Assembly (NCBI GenBank): GCA_040755155.1
Contig: JBFMBP010000107.1
Location: 6,781 to 59,560 of the forward strand
Source: Candidatus Omnitrophota bacterium
GTDB lineage: Bacteria; Hinthialibacterota; Hinthialibacteria; Hinthialibacterales; Hinthialibacteraceae
Length of the DNA: 52,780 nt
Reading direction: 5' to 3'
In this document: positions 42,033 to 50,634 of the stretch, one piece after another
Numbering within the stretch: the first letter of the stretch is position 1
Layout of the letters: each line of letters starts with the position of its first letter
Translations under genes and position numbers: made by a program
The notes under the pieces: generated by a model
What the model saw: only the letters and a program-made list of their open reading frames with translations
Told to the model about the DNA's origin: nothing
Database searches by the model: none

Positions 42033-44273
42033 TCATACCGCTCCCACGCGGCGGCGAAGATCGGCGACGATATCCTTGGCCTTTTGGCGCAGCGAGGCTT
42101 TTGCGTCCGGCAGCGTCTGCTTGGTTGCGCCGGATTGATGCAGTTGGAGATGGAAGCGCAAAGCGTTGGAGGTTCCCGAGGGGCGGAATGTCAGATAGTT
42201 CCATTTTTCTTCATCGAGATAGAAGCGGACGCCTTCGTCGGGAAAGCCGTCGAAATTGGCGGCGTCGTATTTTCCCGTCCAATAGACGGCGGTGGAATAG
42301 ACCGGCGTTCCCGCCAGCGAGACAGGTTTCTCCCGGCATTCTTTTTCCAATTCAAGTACGCCCTTGATGACTTCGCGCTTCTTGATAAAGCCTTCCAGGC
42401 CGTCGTATTCCCCATCGAGGGGATCGGGTTCGTAATAATTGAGGAAGTAGCCGATATCGGGATCGAGGAAGATTTTTTCGTCGATGAGTTGAAAAAGCGT
42501 CGTCCCTTTCAGTTTGGCGTAAGCGGCGATTTCGGCTAACAACAACGCCGCCAGCGTGCCGTCCTTATCGCGCACGTGTCCGCCTTCGCCCATAGAAACC
42601 GCATCGGGAGGCGGTCCGCCTAGGATGGAGAAGCCGCTGCTTTGCTCCATGCAAGCGATGTTGTACTTGCGATGGCCGTTATTCATATCAATGCAGGAGT
42701 GCATGAAGGGATGGCATTGGGGTTGGGCGGGATCGGGACGGCCTTCGATCAAGTCGGGCAGTTTTTGGCCCTTCCACGCCTCATTCACGCACATGGCCAG
42801 CATGGCGAAGCCCACCCAACTTCGGGCGACGCCGAGGCCGTATTTCATCGCCATTTTCGTGAGGGCGTCGCTGGTGGTGTGGGAGAGGGCGATAAAGCGC
42901 TGTTCTGGTTTCTGGATGTTTCCGAACTGCTCGATCTCTCGATGCAAACGATACCAAACGATCAAAGCCCACAAATCGTCCGCCGGCAGGAGCGTATAGT
43001 CTTTGTTGCCGTAAATGGCGCTTTGCGATGGAGTAACTTTGACCACCAATCCGCAGCGGTCGGCGTCGGGATCGGTGCCGACGAGGATATTGAGATCGTC
43101 AAAGGAGCCGGGATGATCTTCTTTGAAGGATTGGACGGCGATTTCGGCGGCGCGGACGTCGCCGGGATCGGGCTGTTGCTCGAAGCCGGGTTCGCTGTTG
43201 AAGCAGGGAAACAGGCCATCCAGTTCGTCCAGTTTATTCACTTTCAAAACATTGGTGAATCCGACTTCCTTTAGGATGCGGGGGACGGCTTTGCGTCCGG
43301 CGCCGTGGTAGGCGCAATAGCCGATGTTCACAGGCTTCTTGCTCGTTTTTTGTTCCGCCACCAGGTCTTTTTGCAGGAGAAAGGTTTTCACGTGCTCGAC
43401 ATGGCGGGTGTGCATATCGATGAGATGGTCTTCCCGTCCGAAATAATCGACGCCTTCCACCGGTTCCGAACCGCCTAAAAACCAGAGTTGATCGGGAGCG
43501 GCTTCTTCGAAGGGCAGCAGTTTGATATCCGCCGAAACGGCTTTGCTGATGTAATCGCGGACAATGACGGCGCGGTCTTCCAGACTGAATTGGGAGCCAT
43601 TGCCGCAAGAAACTTTGTAACCGTTATAACGGTAATCGTTGTGGCTGGCGGAGATGAGAATGCCGATATCCGCCCGCAGATTAGGCACGGCGAAGGTAAG
43701 TTCGGGATAAGGGCAGGCTTCGTCGAAAAGATAAAGCGTAATGCCGTACGCCAGAAAGAGTCGTCCGATCAACTGGGCGAAGGCCTGGCCGCAGATGCGG
43801 CTATCGTAGCCGATTACGATTTTCTTCATGCCGCGATCCAACGCGAACTTGGCGACGCCGACGGATTTCAGCAGCAGCACTTTATCGTTGATGGTGGCGG
43901 GGCCTTTGAGAATGCGCGCTGCTGGGCCGTTTTCCTTCATCTTCAAAATCGACGCTTTGTCGAAAGCCATGCGTCCGCGAATGCCCGCCGTGCCGAAACT
44001 GATATCTTGCAGAAAGACGTCGACGATATCGGGCCAGCGTTCTTCTTCGATGGCGTCCTGGATGCCTTCGACGATATTTTCGGAGAAATTGGGGATATAG
44101 GGATCTTCCAACCAGGCTATGAGATTGGGAATAACGTTGGCGCTGGCTCTCTCGAAATATTCCACTGCCGATCGGGGTATGCCGCTGGGATTGGCGCTTT
44201 TCAGATTTTCTTCCGACCGGCGCAAATAATCGTCGATTCCTTTTTTGGCTTTTTCAAGCAACCCATCCATCAT
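42033..44273 (-). CDS. Large alpha-D-phosphohexomutase (phosphoglucomutase/phosphomannomutase family)
   Basis: The ATG at 44273 follows GGAAAGG; a frame from 44333 adds 20 residues. The 746-residue enzyme is longer than usual bacterial ones (about 450-600) and resembles the PGM2-type group. Catalytic serine is in ILISASHND (about 210), the Mg-binding loop is DPDADRCG (401-405), the sugar-specificity loop is MGEGGHVRDKDG (about 561-572) and the phosphate-binding RPSGTSNALRF is near the C-terminus. A helical N-terminal extension with a YLRRSEENLKSANPSGIP stretch and a large insertion account for the size. It should interconvert hexose 1- and 6-phosphates, feeding the sugar-nucleotide pathways used by the glycan genes. 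Substrate preference is uncertain. Confidence 0.88.
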   Translation of the reverse strand: MMDGLLEKAKKGIDDYLRRSEENLKSANPSGIPRSAVEYFERASANVIPNLIAWLEDPYIPNFSENIVEGIQDAIEEERWPDIVDVFLQDISFGTAGIRGRMAFDKASILKMKENGPAARILKGPATINDKVLLLKSVGVAKFALDRGMKKIVIGYDSRICGQAFAQLIGRLFLAYGITLYLFDEACPYPELTFAVPNLRADIGILISASHNDYRYNGYKVSCGNGSQFSLEDRAVIVRDYISKAVSADIKLLPFEEAAPDQLWFLGGSEPVEGVDYFGREDHLIDMHTRHVEHVKTFLLQKDLVAEQKTSKKPVNIGYCAYHGAGRKAVPRILKEVGFTNVLKVNKLDELDGLFPCFNSEPGFEQQPDPGDVRAAEIAVQSFKEDHPGSFDDLNILVGTDPDADRCGLVVKVTPSQSAIYGNKDYTLLPADDLWALIVWYRLHREIEQFGNIQKPEQRFIALSHTTSDALTKMAMKYGLGVARSWVGFAMLAMCVNEAWKGQKLPDLIEGRPDPAQPQCHPFMHSCIDMNNGHRKYNIACMEQSSGFSILGGPPPDAVSMGEGGHVRDKDGTLAALLLAEIAAYAKLKGTTLFQLIDEKIFLDPDIGYFLNYYEPDPLDGEYDGLEGFIKKREVIKGVLELEKECREKPVSLAGTPVYSTAVYWTGKYDAANFDGFPDEGVRFYLDEEKWNYLTFRPSGTSNALRFHLQLHQSGATKQTLPDAKASLRQKAKDIVADLRRRVGAV

Positions 44274-44559
44274 GGCTTGAAACCTTTCCTGCTTATTCTT
44301 AAGAATATTCGATTCCGATCTCTTGTTACGCAATACTATTCCCTCGCCCTTTGGGAGAGGATTAGGGTGAGGGGTTTAAGAAACAATCGCGCCATCGGCG
44401 ATATTCATGGAATTTTATTCCGAAGCCGGAAAACGCATTCCTTTTAAAACGTTTTCAGATAGAAAAAGTATTTTATCCATTTAAAGAACTTTTTGATAGG
44501 AATAGTACTTGGGAAAAACGCAAAAAAGGAGCCTTGGAAACGAGGTTGGAGTGAGGAGA

Positions 44560-46116
44560 CTATTTCTCCCGTTTATCGAAATCGAGGATGAAGGGGCCGG
44601 GACGGCTGCCTTCATTGGGGATGCGGCAGATTTTGTAGCTGTTGGAGGCGAGGAAGTAGTGCGAGTTTACGGCGGCGTCCACCGTAATGTTACCCTCGAA
44701 GAGGACTCCACGGTTGTAATCCAATTCTTGTCCTTTCATGGCCTCAAGATCGATAGGTTTTTCATTGACGATGACGCGCACGTATTCCGGCGGGCGTCCC
44801 AACAGGTCGCGATAGAGGCAGCGAGCGTGAAATACGCGCTTTTGAACGCGGGAAAGTTCGTAAAATTCCGCGCTGTGGAGATAGGGCGGCGGATCGCTCG
44901 CGGGAACGCCGAGACGCTCACCAATCGCCCGCACGATCAATTCCCCTTCGATAAAGAGATCGTCGCAACTTTTATACAGAAGAAAATTCCGAGCGAAAGA
45001 AGGAGGATAAACATATTCGCTCATGCCGAAACCAGCCAGCGCATTGGGAAACAAATCCCCTACGAAGCGGGAGAAGCGCGTGTCTTGAAGAATGCGTTCG
45101 GGATTGCGATACCAGGGAAGATATTTCTTTTCGAAAGTCTCAATGAACAGCGCGTCTTGCTCGGCATAGTTGCTTTCGGAAGCGTATTCGCGCCGAAACA
45201 GGTTCTCGTTCCAACTGCAGGAATGAAGGCGGAGGGAATAGTCAATGGTGCGGCCTTGATTCTTCCAATCCTGCAAGAATCGCTTCATTTGCCGCTGCTC
45301 GTAAAAAGAATAGGAGGTTTCGGGCCAGGTCTCGGTCCAGAAAACGCCGTCTCCCCCGTGAATCATGGGGTGAACCGCGCGCCCCATCGCCACGCCGTCC
45401 ACATCGAAAATGGGAAAAATCATAAAAATTGTCCGGCGCTTGATGGCGGCGGCGGCGGGATCGTCTGAAAGAAGATATTCGATTGCGCCGCGGGCGATCC
45501 AGGAACTGGCCGTCTCGTAAGCGTCCTCGCGGCAAAGAAGCAAGACGCATTTTTTTTCTTCGGCGGGACTTTGGGGATCGGTGACGAAAACGATGGGGAT
45601 TTTCAATTTCTTAATGGGGGATTCGCACAAGGTTTGAATTTGTACATGAGGATGAGAAGAGATTTCTTTTTCAAGACGATCGCGATCGGCATTAGAGAAA
45701 GGCGGCGCGAAAGCGATCCAGGCGCGGTTTTGCGCGAAAGAATGAGTGAAAGAGTATCGGACTTTGCTCTCGTCGCCGGGAATATCTAGGATGATGCGAT
45801 TTTTGATAAAAGCCCAGTTTTGGCGGTCGTAGCTTAAAACCGGGAGATTGTCGCCGCCGAAATAGTCGTCCCGCGCCTGCTCGAAAACGAAGGTCAACGT
45901 TTTATTGAGGATGCCGTCCAATTGGAAATAATACCACAGCCCGCCGGAGCCGGGAGCGTGGGATAGAATAATATTGTTGGATTCGGCGGTGCGCCATCCC
46001 CCCAAAGAGCCGTTTTCAAAATCCCAAGTCAATTCGACATTCGCGGCGGCGAAGCCATTGGCTGCCGCCAGCGTTATCGTCAAAAACAACAAGAAAACAA
46101 GCGTTTTGCTTTTCAT
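44560..46116 (-). CDS. Exported M14-like metallocarboxypeptidase-type protein with altered zinc motif
   Basis: The 518-residue protein starts with a signal peptide (KSKTLVFLLFLTITLAAANG). It has a beta-rich M14-associated N-terminal domain (LTWDFENGSLGGWRTAESNN, PVLSYDRQNWAFI). It then has a region like M14-type carboxypeptidases: LLCREDAYETASSWIARGAI, IFPIFDVDGVAMGRA and SLRLHSCSWNENLF. In active members the first motif is R-x-H-x-x-E-T; here the histidine is aspartate (R-E-D-A-Y-E-T). Another zinc ligand, the histidine of LRLH, is present. The protein may be inactive, use another metal site or be a different hydrolase. Its position in a sugar-phosphate region is unexplained. Confidence 0.6.
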   Translation of the reverse strand: MKSKTLVFLLFLTITLAAANGFAAANVELTWDFENGSLGGWRTAESNNIILSHAPGSGGLWYYFQLDGILNKTLTFVFEQARDDYFGGDNLPVLSYDRQNWAFIKNRIILDIPGDESKVRYSFTHSFAQNRAWIAFAPPFSNADRDRLEKEISSHPHVQIQTLCESPIKKLKIPIVFVTDPQSPAEEKKCVLLLCREDAYETASSWIARGAIEYLLSDDPAAAAIKRRTIFMIFPIFDVDGVAMGRAVHPMIHGGDGVFWTETWPETSYSFYEQRQMKRFLQDWKNQGRTIDYSLRLHSCSWNENLFRREYASESNYAEQDALFIETFEKKYLPWYRNPERILQDTRFSRFVGDLFPNALAGFGMSEYVYPPSFARNFLLYKSCDDLFIEGELIVRAIGERLGVPASDPPPYLHSAEFYELSRVQKRVFHARCLYRDLLGRPPEYVRVIVNEKPIDLEAMKGQELDYNRGVLFEGNITVDAAVNSHYFLASNSYKICRIPNEGSRPGPFILDFDKREK

Positions 46117-46195
46117 AATTCCCCTGCTGGGCGCCAGGCTGGAAATTCCCTATCACATTAAGAAATTCCCCGTTGCTACGCAAGGGAACAATGAG

Positions 46196-47152
46196 TTAAA
46201 GCATAACGCCGCCGATCTTTTGTCCCAATAAAACCGCTCCCATAATTACGACTTCTTCGCCTAGAGCCGCTGGGACGATTTCGTAACGATTCATGAAGGG
46301 CTTGAATACGAATTGTTTGACTTTCTGGCGCAACGCATCCCAAAAGAGCGGCCCCATTAGAGAGACGCCGCCGCCGATGACGATGCGCTCCGGGTGGAGA
46401 AGGGCGATGACGTTGCTTATGGCGATGGCCAGCGCCGTACAGGTATCTTCCAGTAGGGCGTTGGCGAGGAGGTCGTCCCGCTCCGCCGCCGTGTAGACGG
46501 TTTGTGCGGTTACGGCATCCGAGCTCCCAGCGAGTTCGGGCATGATGGAGGATTCGCCCGCTTCGACGGCTTCCCGCGCGCGGCGTCCGATCGACCAACC
46601 GGAACAGACGAGTTCAAGTTTTTCCGGCTCGCCCGTTTCCGGATCGGGTATCCAGGTATGGCCGATTTCCGCCGCGCCAAGGCCTTGGCCTTCGTCCATG
46701 ACTCCGTCCGTAATCAAACCGCCGCCGATGCCGCTGCCAATGGTGATGTAGAAGATGCGGCGCAAACCGCGCCCCGCTCCCATCATCGCCTCGGCGTAGC
46801 CCGCGAGGGTGGCGTCGTTCTGGATAGAGGCGGGAACGTTCCAACTCTCCTCCAGCCATTGTTTGAGGGGGAAATTGTCCCAGCCTTCGATCTGATGGGA
46901 GACGAGCGCCGTTCCCGTTTTGGAATCGATAGGGCCGCCGAAGCCGACGCCGATTCCGGCGATATCCTGGCGGGAAAGGCCGGATTCGCGCAAGGCCTGC
47001 TCCATCAGGGAAGGCAGAGCTTCGCGGATGCCCTCGCCGCCGCGCGCCGCGTCGACTTGCGCGCGAACCAGGCTGATGAGTTTTTCGTCGCGAAAGCCGA
47101 CGCCCGCCTGCAATTTGGTGCCGCCGATTTCAACGCCGATCGCCGCTTTCAT
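46196..47152 (-). CDS. ROK family sugar kinase (glucokinase/fructokinase-like)
   Basis: The 318-residue protein has the ROK N-terminus AAIGVEIGGTKLQAGV for ATP, the active-site region NDATLAGYAEAMMGAGRG with catalytic Asp 113, and YITIGSGIGGGLI. The zinc region starts normally with AEIGHTWI (Glu 162, His 165), but the usual CxCGxxGC cluster is missing: only one cysteine, in LVCSGWSIGRRAR, follows. Such ROK proteins exist. It should phosphorylate a hexose or amino sugar with ATP. The start overlaps the stop of the SIS gene by four bases (ATGA), so the two are one operon, suggesting a sugar kinase/isomerase pair. Confidence 0.85.
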   Translation of the reverse strand: MKAAIGVEIGGTKLQAGVGFRDEKLISLVRAQVDAARGGEGIREALPSLMEQALRESGLSRQDIAGIGVGFGGPIDSKTGTALVSHQIEGWDNFPLKQWLEESWNVPASIQNDATLAGYAEAMMGAGRGLRRIFYITIGSGIGGGLITDGVMDEGQGLGAAEIGHTWIPDPETGEPEKLELVCSGWSIGRRAREAVEAGESSIMPELAGSSDAVTAQTVYTAAERDDLLANALLEDTCTALAIAISNVIALLHPERIVIGGGVSLMGPLFWDALRQKVKQFVFKPFMNRYEIVPAALGEEVVIMGAVLLGQKIGGVML

Positions 47153-47721
47153 GCCGCCGTTCCCTTAAAGCGCTCGCGCAAGACATCCAAGACGTAGTGC
47201 ATATACACCCCGTGAACCGCTTCCAGCGCGCCCATGTTGTAAGAAGGCACATGCAAATCCTGCTGTGCGATTTTTCGCAGCTTGCCGCCGTCGTAACCGC
47301 TCATGCCGAACGTTTTCATGCCGTGGGCGTTGGCGTATTCCACGGCCTTGATGACGTTGGGGCTGTTGCCGGATCCGCTGATGGCGATGAGCAGGGCGCC
47401 GGGATGGCCGAAGTTCTTCAGCTGTTCGACGAAAACGTTTTCGTAGCTGGTATCGTTAGCCCATGCGAGAATGTAGGGCGTATTGTCGGTCAGGCTCATT
47501 ACCTTGAGTCGTTTTTGGTTTTCGAAATCGCTGAGCGTTCCCTTGCCTAAATCCTCGCAGAAATGAGAAGCGTTGGCGCCGCTGCCGCCGTTGCCGATAA
47601 TAAAGACGAAAGCGTCGTTTTTGTAGGCTTCTTCAATGGCGTCCACGAGGGCTTGCGCCTCCGCCGGATCGACCTTGCGCATCAGTTGCGCGAATTCATC
47701 CAGATAAGCGTCTAATGTCAT
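47149..47721 (-). CDS. SIS-domain sugar isomerase, GmhA-like (sedoheptulose 7-phosphate isomerase family)
   Basis: The 190-residue protein is a single SIS domain: IGNGGSGANASHFCEDLGKG is the phosphosugar-binding loop, SLTDNTPYILAWANDTSYEN and ISGSGNSPNVIKAVEYANAH complete the fold, and the end MGALEAVHGVYMHYVLDVLR matches GmhA C-terminal helices with a catalytic-type His. GmhA makes D-glycero-D-manno-heptose 7-phosphate for lipopolysaccharide; here no heptose kinase HldE or HldD is seen, but a ROK kinase follows. The start ATG at 47721 has GGAGG upstream. It could act on another ketose phosphate. Confidence 0.82.
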   Translation of the reverse strand: MTLDAYLDEFAQLMRKVDPAEAQALVDAIEEAYKNDAFVFIIGNGGSGANASHFCEDLGKGTLSDFENQKRLKVMSLTDNTPYILAWANDTSYENVFVEQLKNFGHPGALLIAISGSGNSPNVIKAVEYANAHGMKTFGMSGYDGGKLRKIAQQDLHVPSYNMGALEAVHGVYMHYVLDVLRERFKGTAA

Positions 47722-47771
47722 GTAGGGCCTCCATGAGGGTGAATGCTTTCCAATTAATAGAAAGTCAAGAT

Positions 47772-48209
47772 TTATTCCATAGGTTTTTTTAGGATTATCG
47801 CTTCATCGCGAAGTTGCATTCTAAAACGTAATTTTACCGAATTAGGAGTCTTAAGTTTGGAATTATAAACGCCGTTTTTTAGCGTTCGAACTTCGGAATG
47901 AGCATAATTATCGATCAATGGGTTATGAAATACATTATAACTATATTCATATAGGGAATTTTCGGGAGTCATGGATATCATTCGTATATCTTTTACGTAA
48001 AAAGCGGCGATTCCCCAATTCAGCCATGACGGTCTTAATACATCTTCAGGCTTGCTGTATTTTTCTCGATTAACTGAAAAAACAGGGAATCGAATGGATG
48101 TGAAGTCAATGCGTTCTTCTTTGATTTCATCGATACGCCAAAACAAACGTTCGAAAGGTTCAAAATTTTGATCGGGTATCAAAGGAGTTGAAGACGATTC
48201 CATCGGCAT
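47772..48209 (-). CDS. Third gene of AT-rich unknown operon (145 residues)
   Basis: I do not recognise a named family. The ATG at 48209 follows the stop of the previous gene by one base (TGACATG), which fits translational coupling; a GTG at 48230 would overlap more. Visible features are an N-terminal proline/glutamate-rich part, RIDEIKEERIDFTSIRFPVF, then SVNREKYSKPEDVLRPSWL, a hydrophobic strand GIAAFYVKDIRMISM, and the C-terminal NPLIDNYAHSEVRTLKNG. The P-E-D-V-L and N-Y-A-H-S-E-V words look like conserved positions I associate with small hypothetical proteins, without a known role. Cytoplasmic, no signal or membrane segment. Much more AT-rich than neighbours, suggesting recent acquisition. 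Confidence 0.6.
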   Translation of the reverse strand: MPMESSSTPLIPDQNFEPFERLFWRIDEIKEERIDFTSIRFPVFSVNREKYSKPEDVLRPSWLNWGIAAFYVKDIRMISMTPENSLYEYSYNVFHNPLIDNYAHSEVRTLKNGVYNSKLKTPNSVKLRFRMQLRDEAIILKKPME

Positions 48210-48210
48210 G

Positions 48211-48759
48211 TCAGGAATTGAAGAATTCACGAATAATAGACTCCAATTTTACTTCTTTTATAGAATGACTATCAAATTCCCTAACTTCAATGCGTCCTTT
48301 GCCGTCGGAATAACCTAAAAGAATTTCGTTCGAATTAAGACATTCTATGCCTAAATACTTACAATCCTGAGTAAAAATAATTCCTACTCCGCCTTCTACG
48401 GACGGAGCAATTCGAGAGGGTTTTAAATCACTGCCGCTAAGATAAGTTAAAACGGTTTTCGCATTATTGATTGCGATTGAATTGGGTGGTTCCGCATCAT
48501 AGCTATCCCACCCTGCTTTCAAATTCTGAAAACTCTCACATTTATTCATTAAGACCATCAAATCCGAGTGAATAATGAAATAATCACCCATTGGATGGTT
48601 TACGGAAATTTTTACTATATCTCCATGATACTGATAATGTGATTGTTGATTATCTGTCACATCAAACTTATATTCTTCAATATTATCATATTTATAAGGA
48701 GAATACATCTCTGACGGATAATTCAAGTTAGGTGGAATCGTATCTAATAAAGGGGACAT
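48211..48759 (-). CDS. Second gene of AT-rich unknown operon (182 residues)
   Basis: I do not recognise a named family. The ATG at 48759 lies two bases after the previous stop; a TTG at 48765 would overlap it by four. Residues 1-75 have no clear motif. From about 78 the pattern LKAGWDSYDAEPPNSIAINN, then PSRIAPSVEGGVGIIF, YLGIECLNSNEILLGYSDG and GRIEVREF appears. The G-W-D-S-Y-x-A-x-P-P start, followed by a P-S-x-E-G-G-V strand, is a pattern I have the impression occurs in many scattered small proteins of unknown function. It is probably a soluble alpha/beta protein. It sits between two other unknown genes with no gaps, so the three should work together. Confidence 0.6.
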   Translation of the reverse strand: MSPLLDTIPPNLNYPSEMYSPYKYDNIEEYKFDVTDNQQSHYQYHGDIVKISVNHPMGDYFIIHSDLMVLMNKCESFQNLKAGWDSYDAEPPNSIAINNAKTVLTYLSGSDLKPSRIAPSVEGGVGIIFTQDCKYLGIECLNSNEILLGYSDGKGRIEVREFDSHSIKEVKLESIIREFFNS

Positions 48760-48761
48760 AA

Positions 48762-49382
48762 TCAATTTTCTCGCTCCATTCTTAGTCCATAAACATTTTC
48801 CAGAAATTTCAATAACATCTCATAAAGATCAAGTGTTTTATCTCTCAGATTTTCTATTGCTTCTCTCGCTGTTGTTATTGAATGGTGGAAATTGGCCATA
48901 ATATCGATTCCGGGAATATTATTAATGAGATATAAATTTAACATTTTATTATTAATAATAATTTCTCGGATAATTTTATGAGACTTAATCGTGCCCCCGA
49001 AGAGATTAATGCAAGAGTTATCTTTAAAATCAAAAATCTCGAGCAATTCTTTTGACGGAGTTTTTTCTTTAAATCCAAAATTAATTCCCAATCCATTAAT
49101 CGGAGTGTTAGGTAATTCTTCTAACACTGTACACACCATTTTTTCTGCTTTAATAATACATTGATCGCTTGGATTAAGAATATCAACAAACAATTTCCTA
49201 TCATCGATATGAATAGCGCTCTCTTTATCCCTATATATTAGTGGAGCTACAGGGGCAATTGGAACCAATTTTTCAACTTCATTAGAAACAAAAAGATTTT
49301 TACAGACCCATTCGGGCATAAAAATCATTCGATTCCAATATCCGTTAATCACCAAATTCCATTTTTCCTGGTGTGGTTTCAC
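48762..49382 (-). CDS. First gene of AT-rich unknown operon (206 residues)
   Basis: I do not recognise this 206-residue protein. It starts with GTG at 49382, eight bases after GGAAAG. Residues 1-70 are beta-type (NLVINGYWNRMIFMPEWVCK; PVAPLIYRDKESAIHIDDRK). The middle, NTPINGLGINFGFKE, has a G-x-G-x-N-F pattern. The C-terminal third is helical (ARAIENLRDKTLDLYEML-like stretch TAREAIENLRDKTLDLYEML). No enzyme motif, signal or membrane segment is visible. It heads an operon of three abutting genes that differ in base composition from the flanks. Confidence 0.55.
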   Translation of the reverse strand: MKPHQEKWNLVINGYWNRMIFMPEWVCKNLFVSNEVEKLVPIAPVAPLIYRDKESAIHIDDRKLFVDILNPSDQCIIKAEKMVCTVLEELPNTPINGLGINFGFKEKTPSKELLEIFDFKDNSCINLFGGTIKSHKIIREIIINNKMLNLYLINNIPGIDIMANFHHSITTAREAIENLRDKTLDLYEMLLKFLENVYGLRMEREN

Positions 49383-49502
49383 TTTATTGACTTTCCGTTG
49401 AAATTATTTGTAATTCTATTATTTGGAACGAGTTATATTGTACTATTTTTAGGTCGACAGTCAATGATAAACTCATTTTTGCTCAAGGAATATCTGCATT
49501 CA

Positions 49503-50384
49503 TCAAGATGATGGTTCTATTTCCGGTTGGCTATACAAACTATACAAAAGCACGGCGGTCAGGATGACGGCGCCGCCGATGAGGGCTTGGATGGAGGGCG
49601 TTTCGCCATTGGCCAGGTATACCCATGTAGGATTCAAAACCGGTTCTATGAGGGAGAGGATGGCGACTTCGACGGCAAGCAAGCCTTTGAGCGCAATGAT
49701 GTAGAGGATGTACCCTACTCCGATCTGGAAAACGCCCAGCCATAACAATCCCGCCCAGACGGCGGGAGAGGATAGTTGCGCCCAAAAACCGGGCTGATAA
49801 AGCGCCGCCAAGGGAATGACGAAAACGGCGTTGGCGGCGTTGCCCCAAAAAACGGAGTCCAACGGCCCGCGCTCGCGATCCCGGCGCAGAGCGAGAATGA
49901 CGCCCGCGAACGTCAAGCCGGAGAATAGAGCAAGGCCGTTGCCGCGCCATTCGCCAGGACGCAACTCGCCCATGAAGAAAAACGCCATGCCCAATAGGCT
50001 CAAACCGATCGTAACCACTCGGCCAAACGTAATTTTCTCGCCGAGCCACAACGCGCCGCCCGCCATGACCCAGGCGGGCATGGTATATTGCAGGAAAATG
50101 GCGTTGGCGGCGGTAGTCATCTTCATAGCCATGACGTATGTGGTCGTCATGAGCACATAAGAAGCCGCTCCCATCCAGCCATAGCGGCTCATGCGGCAGA
50201 GAGTTTTACCGCGGCCTTGCTTTATAAGCAGCAAACCGATGAAAACCGCTGCGATTAAACCTCGCAATCCCGCGATGGGAAGAGCGGCCAAGGGCAATAA
50301 TTTAATGCTCAATCCGCCGGTGGAAAACAACAGCACCGACGCGACGGCGGCGATGACGGCGGAATGACGAGATGGATTTCTCAT
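49503..50384 (-). CDS. EamA/DMT-family transporter
   Basis: The 293-residue protein has ten hydrophobic segments in two five-helix halves. Typical EamA signatures are the first helix with ASVLLFSTGGLSIKLLPLAA and LRGLIAAVF, FLQYTMPAWVMAGGALWLGE closing the first half, and the second half ending LSLIEPVLNPTWVYLANGE, where the E-P-V-x-x-x-x-x-x-x-x-x-G-E pattern is diagnostic. Such proteins export amino acids, metabolites or sugars across the inner membrane. The substrate cannot be told. Start at ATG 50384 with weak ribosome-binding signal. It is alone on its strand. Confidence 0.88.
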   Translation of the reverse strand: MRNPSRHSAVIAAVASVLLFSTGGLSIKLLPLAALPIAGLRGLIAAVFIGLLLIKQGRGKTLCRMSRYGWMGAASYVLMTTTYVMAMKMTTAANAIFLQYTMPAWVMAGGALWLGEKITFGRVVTIGLSLLGMAFFFMGELRPGEWRGNGLALFSGLTFAGVILALRRDRERGPLDSVFWGNAANAVFVIPLAALYQPGFWAQLSSPAVWAGLLWLGVFQIGVGYILYIIALKGLLAVEVAILSLIEPVLNPTWVYLANGETPSIQALIGGAVILTAVLLYSLYSQPEIEPSS

Positions 50385-50634
50385 GGATTCTCATTGGCGA
50401 ACGTTTGAAAAACAACAACCAACGCACCGCCGATTACGGTTTTGTCGAATCATCATGACGATTCCGCGTCGGGATTCAAGTTCTCTCGTTCCAGCCAATC
50501 TCCCTTTGATGCTTGCAGGTTTGTCATGATAAGATGGGCAATGAGGGGAGAATGGTGGGCTACGATTCGCTTTGATCCCACCCTACTCAACTTGCCTGTT
50601 TTTTGAGATAGGCTGGGCAATGAGGAGTAAGAGG
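50385..50634. other. Divergent intergenic region
   Basis: Contains the GTGGG/CCCACC inverted repeat (GGTGGGCTACGATTCGCTTT then GATCCCACCC at about 50551-50583), shared with 19608-19643 and part of 33070-33112. No clear promoter boxes were identified; GAGGAG before 50635 is the sulfatase ribosome-binding site. Confidence 0.5.

Noticed and set aside
43488-44447. Plus-strand frame (319 codons) opposite the phosphohexomutase
   Set aside because: The opposite strand encodes all catalytic motifs of the enzyme; this is a shadow.
44509-45468. Plus-strand frame (319 codons) opposite the M14-like gene
   Set aside because: No start signal and no motif; the minus strand carries a signal peptide and family-like blocks.
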